64,000 nt of DNA, taken from the NCBI RefSeq assembly GCF_024172085.1, contig NZ_JAMZDZ010000001.1:806001-870000 (forward strand), written 5' to 3'. The stretch is from Hamadaea flava. Lineage in GTDB: Bacteria > Actinomycetota > Actinomycetes > Mycobacteriales > Micromonosporaceae. The translations under genes were made by a program, and so were the position numbers. Below the pieces are notes generated by a model. The model was not told where the DNA came from and searched no databases. It saw nothing but the letters and a program-made list of their open reading frames with translations. Within the stretch, counting starts at the first letter, position 1; the number at the start of each line of letters is the position of its first letter. Shown here in pieces: positions 16,842-25,910 of the stretch.

Positions 16842-18210
16842 CGACGATCCCCTCGACCTTCTTCTGATACTCCGCGGCCGCGTCGGCCGCGCTCTTGCCG
16901 GACACGACCGCGGCGGTCGCCTCCTGCAACGCCGTCGACACCTGCGGATACACGGCCAGCGGCGGCCGGTACGCCGTCAGCGGCAGCACCTTCTGCGACA
17001 CGAAGCTGAGCATCGGGTCGCCGGCGAGGACCTCCTTGTTGACGTCCATCCGGGCGGTGATGCGCGCCGCGCCGGCCAGTTCGGACTTGACCGCCTCGGC
17101 CGAACTCATGAACGACAGCAGTTCCCAGGCCTGCGCCGGGTACTTGCTGTTGGGGTTGACGACGCGTACGCCGCCGCCGGACATGCTGACGAAGTCCTGG
17201 CCCCGCACGCCCGCCCCGGGCTGCTTGGCCGGGATCATCGCGTACCCGACGGTGGTGTCCCGGTCGGCCATCTTCGCGATGCCCGCCTTCGGCTCGACGA
17301 CGCTGCGCCAGAAGTAGTCGCCCTCACCGAGGATGCCGATCTTGCCGGCGGCGAACATCTCGAACGACTTGTCCCGGCCCTTGGCCTCCTGCTGCAGCTT
17401 CGGGTCACCGAGGCCGCCGCCGTACACCTTGCCGTAGAAGTCGAGCATGTCCTTGACCGGCTGGGTGGAGCCGGACCACTTGCCGTCCTTCCAGATCTCG
17501 CCACCGGCACCCACCAGCAGCGGCAGCGCGCCCTGCATGGAGGTTGCCTCACCCATCGCGGTGCCGGCGTTGATCTGGATCGGCGTGACGCCGGGGAGGG
17601 TCTTGAGCTTGGCCCCCGCGTCGAGGATGTCCTGCCAGGACTTGGGCTGCCAGTCGGCGGGCAGGCCCGCCTGGGCGAACAGCTTCTTGTTGAAGTAGAG
17701 CACGCGACCGTCGGTGCCCTGCGGCACGCCGTACTTCTTGCCTTCGAACGTGCCCAGGCCCTGGACGGACTGCGGGATCTGGCTCCAGCCCTCCCACGAG
17801 TCCACTCCGGAACCGGCCACGTCGGCGAGCGGCTTGATGTATCCGGCCTGGGCGAACTCGCCGACCCAGATGCCGTCGATCGCGATGACGTCGGGACCGG
17901 CCTTGCTGCGCAGGTCCAACGCCAGCTTGGTCTTGTACTGCTCGTCGTCGACGCCGCTGGGCACGAACGTCACCTTGGCGGTGACGCCCTTGGCCTTCTG
18001 GGCCTCGATGAACTTGGGGATGACCCAGTCCTGGATCCACTGGGCGCCTGCGGAGTTCTTGCCGCCGACGATCGAGTTGGCGGCGATGGTGAGGGTGATG
18101 TTCTTAGCGTCGGCGCCGGACGGCTCCTCGGAGCCACATCCGGCCATGGTGAGAGCGAGAGCGGCGAGCGCGGCGACCGCGCCCGTCGACGTTCTGCGCT
18201 GGACTGACAT
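16816..18210 (-). CDS. ABC importer solute-binding lipoprotein
   Basis: The 464-residue product has a lipoprotein signal ending in TMAGCG, so it is anchored outside the membrane. The rest has the size and pattern of family-1 extracellular solute-binding proteins for oligosaccharides (for example GKIGILGEGDYFW and WELLSFMSS). The start at 18210 was chosen because the signal sequence begins there. It is the first gene of the eight-gene glycoside operon and lies opposite a divergent GntR regulator gene, which probably controls it. Confidence 0.9.
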   Translation of the reverse strand: MSVQRRTSTGAVAALAALALTMAGCGSEEPSGADAKNITLTIAANSIVGGKNSAGAQWIQDWVIPKFIEAQKAKGVTAKVTFVPSGVDDEQYKTKLALDLRSKAGPDVIAIDGIWVGEFAQAGYIKPLADVAGSGVDSWEGWSQIPQSVQGLGTFEGKKYGVPQGTDGRVLYFNKKLFAQAGLPADWQPKSWQDILDAGAKLKTLPGVTPIQINAGTAMGEATSMQGALPLLVGAGGEIWKDGKWSGSTQPVKDMLDFYGKVYGGGLGDPKLQQEAKGRDKSFEMFAAGKIGILGEGDYFWRSVVEPKAGIAKMADRDTTVGYAMIPAKQPGAGVRGQDFVSMSGGGVRVVNPNSKYPAQAWELLSFMSSAEAVKSELAGAARITARMDVNKEVLAGDPMLSFVSQKVLPLTAYRPPLAVYPQVSTALQEATAAVVSGKSAADAAAEYQKKVEGIVGGAGNVQS

Positions 18211-18263
18211 ATTGCTTCCCTTCGGCGACTGGGTTGACTCGAAGAGGCTCGCGTTGCTCAGAA

Positions 18264-18273
18264 TGTCATGACA
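18264..18273. promoter_or_regulatory. candidate operator TGTCATGACA
   Basis: A perfect 10-bp palindrome lies between the divergent starts of the solute-binding protein gene and the GntR/UTRA regulator gene. Its location suits an autoregulatory operator that also controls the glycoside operon. The assignment is by position and symmetry only. Confidence 0.4.
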
Positions 18274-18356
18274 ACCTGCCGACGTAAATGTCTGCCGCGA
18301 AATCTTCACGTAACAGATCGGACGGCCCCCGATTGTTAGGACATCCAGACGTACAG

Positions 18357-19130
18357 ATGATCAATGTCTTGTCGCATAATGGCGGCGTGGACGGCCTCGC
18401 GCAACTCATCCGGATCGACCGGTCCAGCCCGGTCCCCCTCTACTACCAGGTCGCGCAGCGCATGCAGGAACTCATCGAGTCCGCACAGCTGCCGCCGGGT
18501 TCCCGGCTGGACAACGAGATAGCGCTGGCCGACCAGCTCGGCCTGTCCCGCCCCACGATGCGGCAAGCCATCGGCCACCTGGTCGACAAGGGACTCCTCG
18601 TCCGCAAACGCGGCGTCGGTACGCAGGTCGCCCAACGGCGCGTCAGCCGCCAAGTCGAGCTGACCAGCCTCTACGACGACCTCGACCGGGCCCGCCGCCG
18701 GCCGCGTACCGAAGTGCTGGCCTTCGAAGTCGTCACCGCCTCACCCGCCGCCGCCGAAGCCCTGCACCTGCCCGCCGGAGCCGACGTGCTCCACATCGAA
18801 CGACTCCGGTACGCCGAAGACGAACCCCTGGCCGTCCTGCGCAACTACCTGCCCGCCGGGCTCGCCGACATCAGCCGCGACGCGCTCGCCGAACGCGGCC
18901 TCTACCAGGTGCTGCGCGACAGCGGCATCCAGATGCGCATCGCCGACCAGACCATCGGCGCCCGCAAAGCCAGCTCGGCCGAGGCCCGGCTGCTCAGCGA
19001 AATCCGTGGCGCTCCCCTGCTCACCATGTCGCGGACCGCGTACGACCCGGCCGGGCACGCCGTCGAGTACGGCGACCACGTGTACCGGGCGTCGCACTAC
19101 TCGTTCGAGCTGACCCTGCTCTCCCGCTGA
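18357..19130 (+). CDS. GntR/HutC-family transcriptional regulator with UTRA domain
   Basis: The product (257 residues from the ATG at 18357) has an N-terminal winged helix (VPLYYQVAQRMQELIES, then ALADQLGLSRPTMRQAIGHL) and a C-terminal UTRA ligand-binding domain (VLHIERLRYAEDEPLAV onward). An upstream ATG at 18288 would add 23 residues outside the domain. A GTG at 18387 would also leave the domain intact, so the true start is uncertain. It is divergent from the glycoside operon and is probably its sugar-responsive repressor. A similar C-terminal tail survives as a relic near 21.95-22.06 kb. Confidence 0.85.
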   Translation: MINVLSHNGGVDGLAQLIRIDRSSPVPLYYQVAQRMQELIESAQLPPGSRLDNEIALADQLGLSRPTMRQAIGHLVDKGLLVRKRGVGTQVAQRRVSRQVELTSLYDDLDRARRRPRTEVLAFEVVTASPAAAEALHLPAGADVLHIERLRYAEDEPLAVLRNYLPAGLADISRDALAERGLYQVLRDSGIQMRIADQTIGARKASSAEARLLSEIRGAPLLTMSRTAYDPAGHAVEYGDHVYRASHYSFELTLLSR

Positions 19131-19139
19131 CCCGGGCCG

Positions 19140-19799
19140 TCAGGTCACCAACCCCCGGCGGTACGCGTAGATCACCGCTTGAACACGGTCTCGCAAGTCG
19201 AGCTTGGTAAGGATGCGCGACACATAGGTCTTGACGGTCTCCTGGCTGATCACCAACGCGGTAGCGATCTCACCGTTGGACAGGCCGTTGGCGATCAGGC
19301 GCAGCACCTCCAGTTCACGCGGAGTCAGCGGACCGTCATCGGGGGTGCTCTCCGCAGGACGGATCCGCGCCGCGTACCGGCCCACCAGTTGCCGGGTCAC
19401 CTCGGGTGCCAGCAACGCGGCCCCACTCGCGACCGTGCGGATGCCGTTCAGCAGCTGCGCCGGCGGGGCGTCCTTGAGCAGGAAGCCACTCGCCCCGGCG
19501 CGCAGCGCCCCGTACACGTATTCGTCCAGGTTGAACGTCGTCACCACGAGCACCTTCACGGGGTTCGCCACCCCGACCCCGGCCAGCTGACGGGTCGCCT
19601 CGATGCCGTCGAGCACCGGCATCCGGACGTCCATCACCACGACATCGGGGTGCGACCGGCGAGCCAGGTCGACCGCGGCACGCCCGTCCCCGCACTCGCC
19701 GACCACCTCCAAATCCGGCTGAGCGTCGATGATCGTCGCCAGGCCCGTGCGGATCAGAATCTGGTCGTCACAGACGAGCACCCGGATCGGAGCGCTCAC
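19140..19799 (-). CDS. NarL/FixJ-type response regulator
   Basis: The 219-residue product has a receiver domain with the phospho-acceptor Asp in VVVMDVRMPVLDG. Its C-terminal LuxR-type helix-turn-helix reads LTPRELEVLRLIANGLSNGEIA. The GTG start overlaps the stop of the histidine kinase gene (GTGA), so the two form one system. It is the third gene of a unit that starts with a CPBP protease. Target genes are unknown. Confidence 0.92.
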   Translation of the reverse strand: MSAPIRVLVCDDQILIRTGLATIIDAQPDLEVVGECGDGRAAVDLARRSHPDVVVMDVRMPVLDGIEATRQLAGVGVANPVKVLVVTTFNLDEYVYGALRAGASGFLLKDAPPAQLLNGIRTVASGAALLAPEVTRQLVGRYAARIRPAESTPDDGPLTPRELEVLRLIANGLSNGEIATALVISQETVKTYVSRILTKLDLRDRVQAVIYAYRRGLVT

Positions 19800-20986
19800 G
19801 ACGCGCCTCCGGCCGGGATGCGGGCGCGGACGACGAAGGCACCGTCATCCAACCGGCCCGCGCTGAACTCGCCGCCGAGAACACCGACGCGTTCGCGAAG
19901 CCCGGCCAGGCCGCGGCCGCTCCCGCCAGGCGACGCGGTGACCGCCTCCCGGCCGTCCGTGCTGACCTCCACGACGATCTCCTGCGGGGCGTGGTGCACC
20001 CGGACCGCCGTACGGCTGCCGTGGGCATACTTGAGGGCGTTGGTCAGGGCCTCCTGCACGACACGGTACGTCGCGACCTCGGCGCTGCCGGCTGTCTGCT
20101 GTGGACTGCCCTCCTCGACGAACTCCACCGGCTGGCCCGCCCGCCGAGTCTGCTCCACGAGGTCATGCAGCTCGCCGATCACCGCCTGCGGAAGCGCGCC
20201 CGCCCCGGGCGGCCCGGATGCTGTCGTCGCCTCCGCGCCGTGGTCGGGGTTGAGCAGGTCCAGCAGATGCCGCAGATCGGCAATCGCCCGGCGGCCGGTG
20301 TCGCTGACCGAAGCCAAAGTCTGATCGAGGCGTTCCGGCGCGGCCGTCAGATACCTCGCCGCCTCCGCCTGCACCACCATCGCCGTCACATGGTGGGTCA
20401 CCACGTCGTGCAGCTCTCGGGCGATGCGGGTGCGTTCGGCGGTACGCGTGGCCTCGGCGATGTGGCTGCGGCTTTCGGCCTCAGCAGCCCGGGACAGGCG
20501 TAGCCACGCCCCGATCCCCCACGCGATGGCCAGCACCAGGTAGAAGGAGGTGAACCCGGCCACCCCCTCACCCGATCCACGCCGGTCGAGCGCCACCGCC
20601 AGCACCACGTACGCCACAGTCCCCAGGACCACCGCACCGCGCCGATGACGTCGCAGGTGCACGGAAGTGCTCAGCAGCGCGATGGGCAGGGCGGTGCCCG
20701 CCACAGTGTGGAAGCCGAGGAGCTGATCAAGGGCGAAGCCGAGAGACACCAGCGCGAGACTGACCGCAGGCCAACGACGGCGAACCACCAGCGGGAGGCT
20801 CTCCAGGGCGATCACTCCGACGGCCATCGCGTCGAACGGCCGATCCGGCAAGTCCCCGAGCTGCGTCCCGTTGCTGTGCAGCGCCGGGATCACCGACGCC
20901 ACGACGAACACCAACGCCAACGGGAGATCCCGGACCGTGACGGGCCACCGCCGCCATCGGTCCAGGATCCGCTCGTGGTCGATCAC
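19796..20986 (-). CDS. sensor histidine kinase, HisKA_3 type
   Basis: The 396-residue product has an N-terminal membrane part with about five to six helices and almost no extracytoplasmic domain. A HisKA_3 dimerisation segment follows, with the phospho-acceptor His in ARELHDVVTHHV, and then a HATPase region (NALKYAHGS, GSGRGLAGLRERV). Such intramembrane-sensing kinases often respond to envelope stress. The GTG start overlaps the stop of the CPBP protease gene, and the response regulator follows directly. Confidence 0.9.
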   Translation of the reverse strand: MIDHERILDRWRRWPVTVRDLPLALVFVVASVIPALHSNGTQLGDLPDRPFDAMAVGVIALESLPLVVRRRWPAVSLALVSLGFALDQLLGFHTVAGTALPIALLSTSVHLRRHRRGAVVLGTVAYVVLAVALDRRGSGEGVAGFTSFYLVLAIAWGIGAWLRLSRAAEAESRSHIAEATRTAERTRIARELHDVVTHHVTAMVVQAEAARYLTAAPERLDQTLASVSDTGRRAIADLRHLLDLLNPDHGAEATTASGPPGAGALPQAVIGELHDLVEQTRRAGQPVEFVEEGSPQQTAGSAEVATYRVVQEALTNALKYAHGSRTAVRVHHAPQEIVVEVSTDGREAVTASPGGSGRGLAGLRERVGVLGGEFSAGRLDDGAFVVRARIPAGGAS

Positions 20987-21831
20987 CGGGAAAGACTAAC
21001 GGTCGCGGTGACCCCGGCGGCGCGCCGGCGCATCGGCACCAGCTGGCCGCGGCGGCGGGCCAGCCACAGGAACACTCCGGTCACCACCACACCAGCCACC
21101 AGCGCGTAGAGGCTCGCCTCCGGCCCGAACTCGCCGCCGCTGAGCGCCGTCGAACCGGACAGCACGCCGTGCAGCAGCCCGTCCGGCGCGCTCTGCCCCG
21201 AAACCCCGGTACCGAAGATGCCGCCCTCGGCGAAGTTCCACGCGAAATGCAGGCCGATCGGCACCCACAGATTGCGGGTGGCGACGTACGCGGCACCGAG
21301 CATGCCGCCGGCCTCGACGGCGATCGCAAGTGAGCTCCACACGCTAGCGTGCGGGTTGAACAGATGCGCCAGGCCGAACAACCCACCGGTGAGGACCAGC
21401 GCCAACCACGTGCCGATACGCTGCTCGACGAACCGCAACAGAACACCACGGAACAACAGCTCCTCCGTCACCGCGGCAGCGGCCGTGACACCCGCCAACG
21501 CGACCGCGCCGGACACCGAACCCCAGCCGTCGACCCGGTAACCGCCGGACAGGGCGATGACCGCGATGACGGCCGCGAACAATCCGAAGCCGATGACTGC
21601 ACCCCGGCCGAATGCGCCGCCCGCGCCTTTCCAGGCCACCTCGGCCGGCGCGCGGCGTTCGGTCCGGCGCACCACCCAGGCGTACGCGAAAAGCGAGAGC
21701 ACTGCGGTGGCGACGCCGAGAACCAGCGTGGGCCACACGTTCCACTGCACCGCGCCGACGGCAGCATTGCCGGCGAACGCCACCACCGAGACGGTCACGA
21801 TCTGCGCCAACAGTCGCAAGAACAGTCGCAT
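20983..21831 (-). CDS. CPBP-family intramembrane metalloprotease
   Basis: The 282-residue product is a multi-helix membrane protein. It has the CPBP (CAAX protease/bacteriocin-processing) motifs EELLFRG, FGLAHLFNP and HFAWNFAEG, which hold the Glu and His residues of the active site. The start at 21831 begins with a normal membrane segment; an ATG 81 bases further upstream gives an unlikely extension. It is the first gene of a coupled unit with a histidine kinase and response regulator. It may release or modify the signal sensed by them, or confer resistance to a peptide. Confidence 0.85.
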   Translation of the reverse strand: MRLFLRLLAQIVTVSVVAFAGNAAVGAVQWNVWPTLVLGVATAVLSLFAYAWVVRRTERRAPAEVAWKGAGGAFGRGAVIGFGLFAAVIAVIALSGGYRVDGWGSVSGAVALAGVTAAAAVTEELLFRGVLLRFVEQRIGTWLALVLTGGLFGLAHLFNPHASVWSSLAIAVEAGGMLGAAYVATRNLWVPIGLHFAWNFAEGGIFGTGVSGQSAPDGLLHGVLSGSTALSGGEFGPEASLYALVAGVVVTGVFLWLARRRGQLVPMRRRAAGVTATVSLSR

Positions 21832-22171
21832 GACGACCCTTTCCCCAGAACCCGCGACCGGAGCGCCGCGGCTACCCAGAACGCTATGGATCCGCGGGCC
21901 TGGAATCGTCACCGCGCAGCGGACAGTGGCCGGTAGCTCTCGCGGGGGACAAGCGGGCCACCTCGTGTGCCGGTCGTCGCATTACTCGTTCGAGTCGACG
22001 CTGCGTTCCCGAGAGTTGTTCGAGGCGGCCGTGCTCACCGGTCGACCCATTTACTGGGTCTGACATGAGCCGAGGCTCGGACGCATTGACCGCCGTTTGA
22101 TCAAGCAATAGCCTCCCTTCGATGACCTTGAGCATTGGGGCTCGGGTCGTCGACAGTCTGGGGAGGACTAC
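21832..22171. other. intergenic region with a regulator relic and divergent promoters
   Basis: The left part must hold the promoter of the CPBP-kinase-regulator unit and the right part that of the secreted protein gene. In between is a short plus-strand coding relic (21950-22063) similar to the C-terminus of a GntR/UTRA regulator. No intact gene is seen. Confidence 0.5.
21950..22063 (+). pseudogene. relic of a GntR/UTRA regulator C-terminus
   Basis: In one plus-strand frame the translation contains CRSSHYSFESTLRSR. This closely matches YRASHYSFELTLLSR, the C-terminus of the UTRA regulator encoded at 18357-19130. About four fifths of the bases agree over roughly 39 positions. Nothing resembling the DNA-binding or the rest of the ligand domain is left upstream. 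It is most simply a decayed or partly duplicated regulator gene. Confidence 0.5.
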
Positions 22172-23110
22172 ATGCGATTTGGCAGACGACTGGTGCTGGT
22201 GGTCGGGTTGGTGTTCGGCCTGCTGGCCATGTCAGGGCAGGCCGCGCAGGCCGCCTACTACAACACCTACACGACCATCGCCAGCTTGCCCAACACGAGC
22301 TGCTGCACCGGCGTACAGGGCTTCGCCGCCGGATCCACCTACCTGTACTCGGTGAAGAACCACACCAACTACGACGACCTCGCCGTGATCTACCGGGTCA
22401 ACAAGACCACTGGTGACCGGGTGTTGATGACCAACGGCACCAACGGCGGGACGACCAACACCTGGCTCGGGCACGCGAACGACATGACCATCGTCGACAT
22501 CGACAGCCAGCACCACCTGTTCGTCGTCACCTTGGAAGCGACCGGAGCGCAGCTGGTGAAGCTGCGCTACGACGGCACCACCTACTACTACGTCGGGTCG
22601 TACCAGATCCGTCTCAACGGGGCCGTGGCGTCGCCGTCCGGGGTCAGCCGCGTCGCCCAGGACAGCACGACGATCTCGTTCATGTTCAAGAGCGGCCGGA
22701 CCGTCTACAACGGCAGCATCGGGCTTCGGTCCAACTCCGGGACGATCAACCTGACCAAGGCGTTCGATCTGCAGGTCGAGGGCGCGCTCGTCAACGGCGC
22801 CACTGTCTCGGACCTGACGACCTTCGTCAACCAGGGGTTCTTCTACGACGCGAGCAAGAAGGTGCTCTACTACCCGCTGACCAAGGAGAACCGCAGCATC
22901 GTGCTCGTCTACCGGAACATCTCGGCGGCGACGACGGGCACCGCGCCTGCGGCCAGCGACCTCTCGTTCCGGATCACGTCCTCGGCGTACACGACGTTCG
23001 AGATCGAGGGTGTCGGGGTCAGCGGCGGCGTTCTGTACTTCAACACGAACCGGTCGAACGCGGACGGCTCCGCCGACGGGGTGCACTCGTTCAACGGCTA
23101 CGTCGCCTGA
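22172..23110 (+). CDS. secreted protein, possibly propeller-like
   Basis: The 312-residue product has a signal peptide ending at GQAAQA near residue 27. The mature part is rich in beta-type patterns with many Tyr, Thr and Asn residues. Its segments recall secreted helveticin-J-like proteins: an opening QGFAAGSTYLYSVKN, a TNTWLGHANDM stretch and a closing IEGVGVSGGVLYFNTN. That resemblance is weak and by eye only. A GGGAGGA ribosome site supports the start. No neighbours suggest a function. Confidence 0.7.
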   Translation: MRFGRRLVLVVGLVFGLLAMSGQAAQAAYYNTYTTIASLPNTSCCTGVQGFAAGSTYLYSVKNHTNYDDLAVIYRVNKTTGDRVLMTNGTNGGTTNTWLGHANDMTIVDIDSQHHLFVVTLEATGAQLVKLRYDGTTYYYVGSYQIRLNGAVASPSGVSRVAQDSTTISFMFKSGRTVYNGSIGLRSNSGTINLTKAFDLQVEGALVNGATVSDLTTFVNQGFFYDASKKVLYYPLTKENRSIVLVYRNISAATTGTAPAASDLSFRITSSAYTTFEIEGVGVSGGVLYFNTNRSNADGSADGVHSFNGYVA

Positions 23111-23175
23111 CGTAGGTATGGGCGGGGATTCGCTGTGGCTTCGGTGAAAGGGCCATAGCGGATCCCCGATCCGAA

Positions 23176-24078
23176 CTAATGCGGCTTGCGGTAGCTACAG
23201 GAGACCGGCTGCAGACGCGGGTCGCATTCCAGGATGGGCGCGGATGTCGTGCGGAACGGTTTGCCGTGGTTGTCGATGGCGAACGTCCCGGTACGCCCAG
23301 CGGACGCCCATGCGATCTCGACATGCCACAGGCAGTCGCAGTCGTCCACGGAACGGACGGCCAGCTCGAACTGCTCGGCTTCGGCGTTCGTGATCTGGTA
23401 GGGGAAGTCCACCGGCGGCGTGTTGTAGTACCGGCCGTCCGGACCGTCGAACAGCTCGACGCCGGGCGGTGGGCTTACTCCCGCGTGGACCACCTTCGCT
23501 CCGGCAGCGGCGAGCATCGTCGCATCCGTGCCGCTCAGCCTGATGTCGAACGGACGGACGACGCCTTCCGCCCCACACTCGTCGGGCCGGCGAAGCACGA
23601 CGCCCTGCACGGGCAGCCGCCGGTCGACGACGAGCTTCGCACTGGTCAGCACGACCGCTGTCGGCGAGGCGCCCTGCAGGATGAAGCTGATCCGGCCGCC
23701 GACGAACGGCACGTCCGGGTCGCCGTTCCAGCCCCACGCTCGCGCCGCCTTCTCGTCCGGCATCAGCCAGCCGCCGGGATGCCCCACTCCGCAGGCCGCC
23801 GACTGGAAGTACGTCGCCGTCAACGGAGCGCCGCGGACGTCGACCGGCACATCCTGGTGCACCAGGTCACCGCCCGTCTCGTCGCTTTTGTCGCCACCGG
23901 CCAGGCGGTTCAGGCTGTCGGAGATCTGGCCCGAGATGAACCCGCTCACCCCCGCGTACGCGCCGGTCGCCACCAGGCCGAGGACGAGGGCGACGATCAG
24001 CGTACGCCAGCCGTGGCGCCGGACCTGATCCCTGATCCAGCCCGGCGACCAGGCCAGTTTCTCCTGCGGTTTCACCAT
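23176..24078 (-). CDS. single-pass membrane protein of unknown function
   Basis: The 300-residue product has a cytoplasmic N-terminus of about 25 residues, one membrane helix (VALVLGLVATGAYAGV) and an extracytoplasmic domain of about 240 residues with several cysteines. It overlaps the stop of the helical-repeat gene upstream by seven bases. It is therefore translated with that gene and the HTH gene as a three-gene unit. I do not recognise the domain. Confidence 0.75.
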   Translation of the reverse strand: MVKPQEKLAWSPGWIRDQVRRHGWRTLIVALVLGLVATGAYAGVSGFISGQISDSLNRLAGGDKSDETGGDLVHQDVPVDVRGAPLTATYFQSAACGVGHPGGWLMPDEKAARAWGWNGDPDVPFVGGRISFILQGASPTAVVLTSAKLVVDRRLPVQGVVLRRPDECGAEGVVRPFDIRLSGTDATMLAAAGAKVVHAGVSPPPGVELFDGPDGRYYNTPPVDFPYQITNAEAEQFELAVRSVDDCDCLWHVEIAWASAGRTGTFAIDNHGKPFRTTSAPILECDPRLQPVSCSYRKPH

Positions 24079-25322
24079 GAACTCGGCCGTATCTCGTGAG
24101 GGTGGTTGAGCCACCAGGACGCCGCGACGCGGGCCGTAGGGTGGGCTGCGGGATTGTCGCGGACTGCGTGCAGCAGGGCCTGCTGACCGGCGATGCCGGC
24201 GGCGTAGACGATCGCCCTGCTGTCCTGATCGCCGGGCGGACTGGTCAGAGTTGCCGCCATGGCGGTCCAGAAGGTGCGCGGAACCTGGGCGGTACTGGGG
24301 ATGTGCGACACCGACCAGGTGGCGATGCTTCGCACCGGCGCGGCGGTGGCCGGATCGAGGATCAGTGCTCGGACGAGTTCCTGACCGTCGGCGTCGCCGA
24401 GCGCGGTGAGCGCCTGAATCATATGTGTCGCGACCAGGATCTCGTTGCGTTCCAGCGCTGTGCGCAGTTCCCGGGTCACCGCGTGGCCCGCCGACGCCCG
24501 GTACGGCGTCGCAGCGATCATCCGCGCCGCGACCGCCCGCCGCGTGATGTGCGGATGCAGCAGCATCTCCTCCAGCAGATACGCCAGCATGAGGTCGCCG
24601 CCGGGCTGATGACCCGGGACGCTCGCGGCGATGGCCTCGGTGATGGCGGTGATGAGCGGTTGATGACGTCGGCTGGTCCACCCGGTGCTGAAGACGACGG
24701 TGACGAGTTCGTCGCCGTCCAGCACGCGCGTGATCGCCGTACGCAGACCGGCCCGGACCTGAGGTGTCCGCCGCAGCAGGTCGGCCGCCGCCATCCGGGC
24801 CGGCGCGAGCGGCTCTTGGGTGAGCAGGTCCGCCGCCTCCCGGGTGAGCGTCATCTTGTCCGCGAGCGAGAAGTGCCCCCGGGTGATCTTCTCGGCGGCG
24901 CTCCACCAGGCCGCCTGCCGGGCGAGTTCGTTGACGGGCTTGACGATGGAAGCCAGCACTGCGCGAGCTGCCGGCCGGCTGCGGGCTGCCTCCAGGACGA
25001 GCATCGGCTCGTTGAAAACCTGATTCGCCGGGTCCTTCACCGCGGTCGCGCAGGCCGAGACGACCGCCGACTCGGTCGTCTCGTTGTGTAGAAGGCGCTG
25101 CGTGGCAGTGCTCCGGTTGAGCCAGCCTTGGCCGTCCGAGATGAGCAGTTCGCGGATGAGCCGGTAGGTGATGGCGGGAAGATACGGCCGGGTGGTCCGA
25201 GCACCGGTGCGGAGGAGTCCGGAACCCACAGCGTCCCAATGGACGCCGGTCATGGCCTCCGTACTCAGCGCCCGCTCGATCAGGCCTTCCAGGACGCGCG
25301 GCGCGATCGGCGGGCGCGTCAT
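24072..25322 (-). CDS. helical-repeat (HEAT-like) protein paired with an HTH regulator
   Basis: The 416-residue product is almost entirely helical, with repeated pairs of amphipathic helices that resemble HEAT or armadillo-type repeats. It starts with an ATGA overlap to a small HTH gene. In some actinomycetes HTH and helical segments of this kind may form one polypeptide, so the pair could be a split version. This is from memory and unverified. It probably mediates protein contacts. No catalytic motif is seen. Confidence 0.7.
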   Translation of the reverse strand: MTRPPIAPRVLEGLIERALSTEAMTGVHWDAVGSGLLRTGARTTRPYLPAITYRLIRELLISDGQGWLNRSTATQRLLHNETTESAVVSACATAVKDPANQVFNEPMLVLEAARSRPAARAVLASIVKPVNELARQAAWWSAAEKITRGHFSLADKMTLTREAADLLTQEPLAPARMAAADLLRRTPQVRAGLRTAITRVLDGDELVTVVFSTGWTSRRHQPLITAITEAIAASVPGHQPGGDLMLAYLLEEMLLHPHITRRAVAARMIAATPYRASAGHAVTRELRTALERNEILVATHMIQALTALGDADGQELVRALILDPATAAPVRSIATWSVSHIPSTAQVPRTFWTAMAATLTSPPGDQDSRAIVYAAGIAGQQALLHAVRDNPAAHPTARVAASWWLNHPHEIRPSSW

Positions 25323-25672
25323 CGTCGCCTTCCCGCCGCCGTGGTGTATCTCGCGGTAACGAAGTCACTGATCGCGGTCAGCGTGGTTTCTCGCAGCCCC
25401 AGTAGTTGCTCATATCTCCGGATCACGGCGTACCCGGCGGGATCAGTCCCTCTTTCCCAGCGCGAGACCTGCGCCCGGTCGGCGCTGCGGGTCGAGCAGC
25501 CGCCCAAGAACGCCTGGCAGAAATCCCTTGTCCGGTCCATTCCGTGCTCCGCGCCGAGCAGCCGGTTGGACCTCAACAGCCAAGCGACCCGCTGAACGCG
25601 GCCCGGACCGTCCGGGCCGAGGCTGGCGACGGCGGGAGACACCGGCCTCCCCCGGGTACGCGGCCGATCCAT
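25319..25672 (-). CDS. XRE-type helix-turn-helix regulator
   Basis: The 117-residue product contains a helix-turn-helix region (AQVSRWERGTDPAGYAVIRR). A YEQLLGLRETTL segment follows, typical of actinobacterial XRE-family proteins. The start lies at the head of a three-gene unit with the helical-repeat protein and a membrane protein. It may use the helical protein as a partner for sensing or regulation. No operator was identified with confidence. Confidence 0.7.
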   Translation of the reverse strand: MDRPRTRGRPVSPAVASLGPDGPGRVQRVAWLLRSNRLLGAEHGMDRTRDFCQAFLGGCSTRSADRAQVSRWERGTDPAGYAVIRRYEQLLGLRETTLTAISDFVTARYTTAAGRRR

Positions 25673-25910
25673 AGTGGAATGCTATCGCCGTGAATGTCGT
25701 TCACCACGTTCACCAGCGGATCTGCATCGGGCGGAAACTTCAACAAATCGCAGCCGGGTCGCCTGGATGATCGAACAACGCGGAACCCGCAAGCATCGCG
25801 GTGCAGTTCGACCGCCGTGGCGCTGCCCCGAAAAGGCGTCGTCGGTCGGCGGCGGCGATGCGACAATCGGCCCGCGTCATGATCGACTCGTTCGCGTCCT
25901 GGAGGTCCGC

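Noticed and set aside
25671-25685. ATAG-N7-CTAT, like the LysR box found at 51431
   Set aside because: It overlaps the start codon of the HTH gene, there is no LysR gene nearby, and a short motif of this kind is expected by chance.
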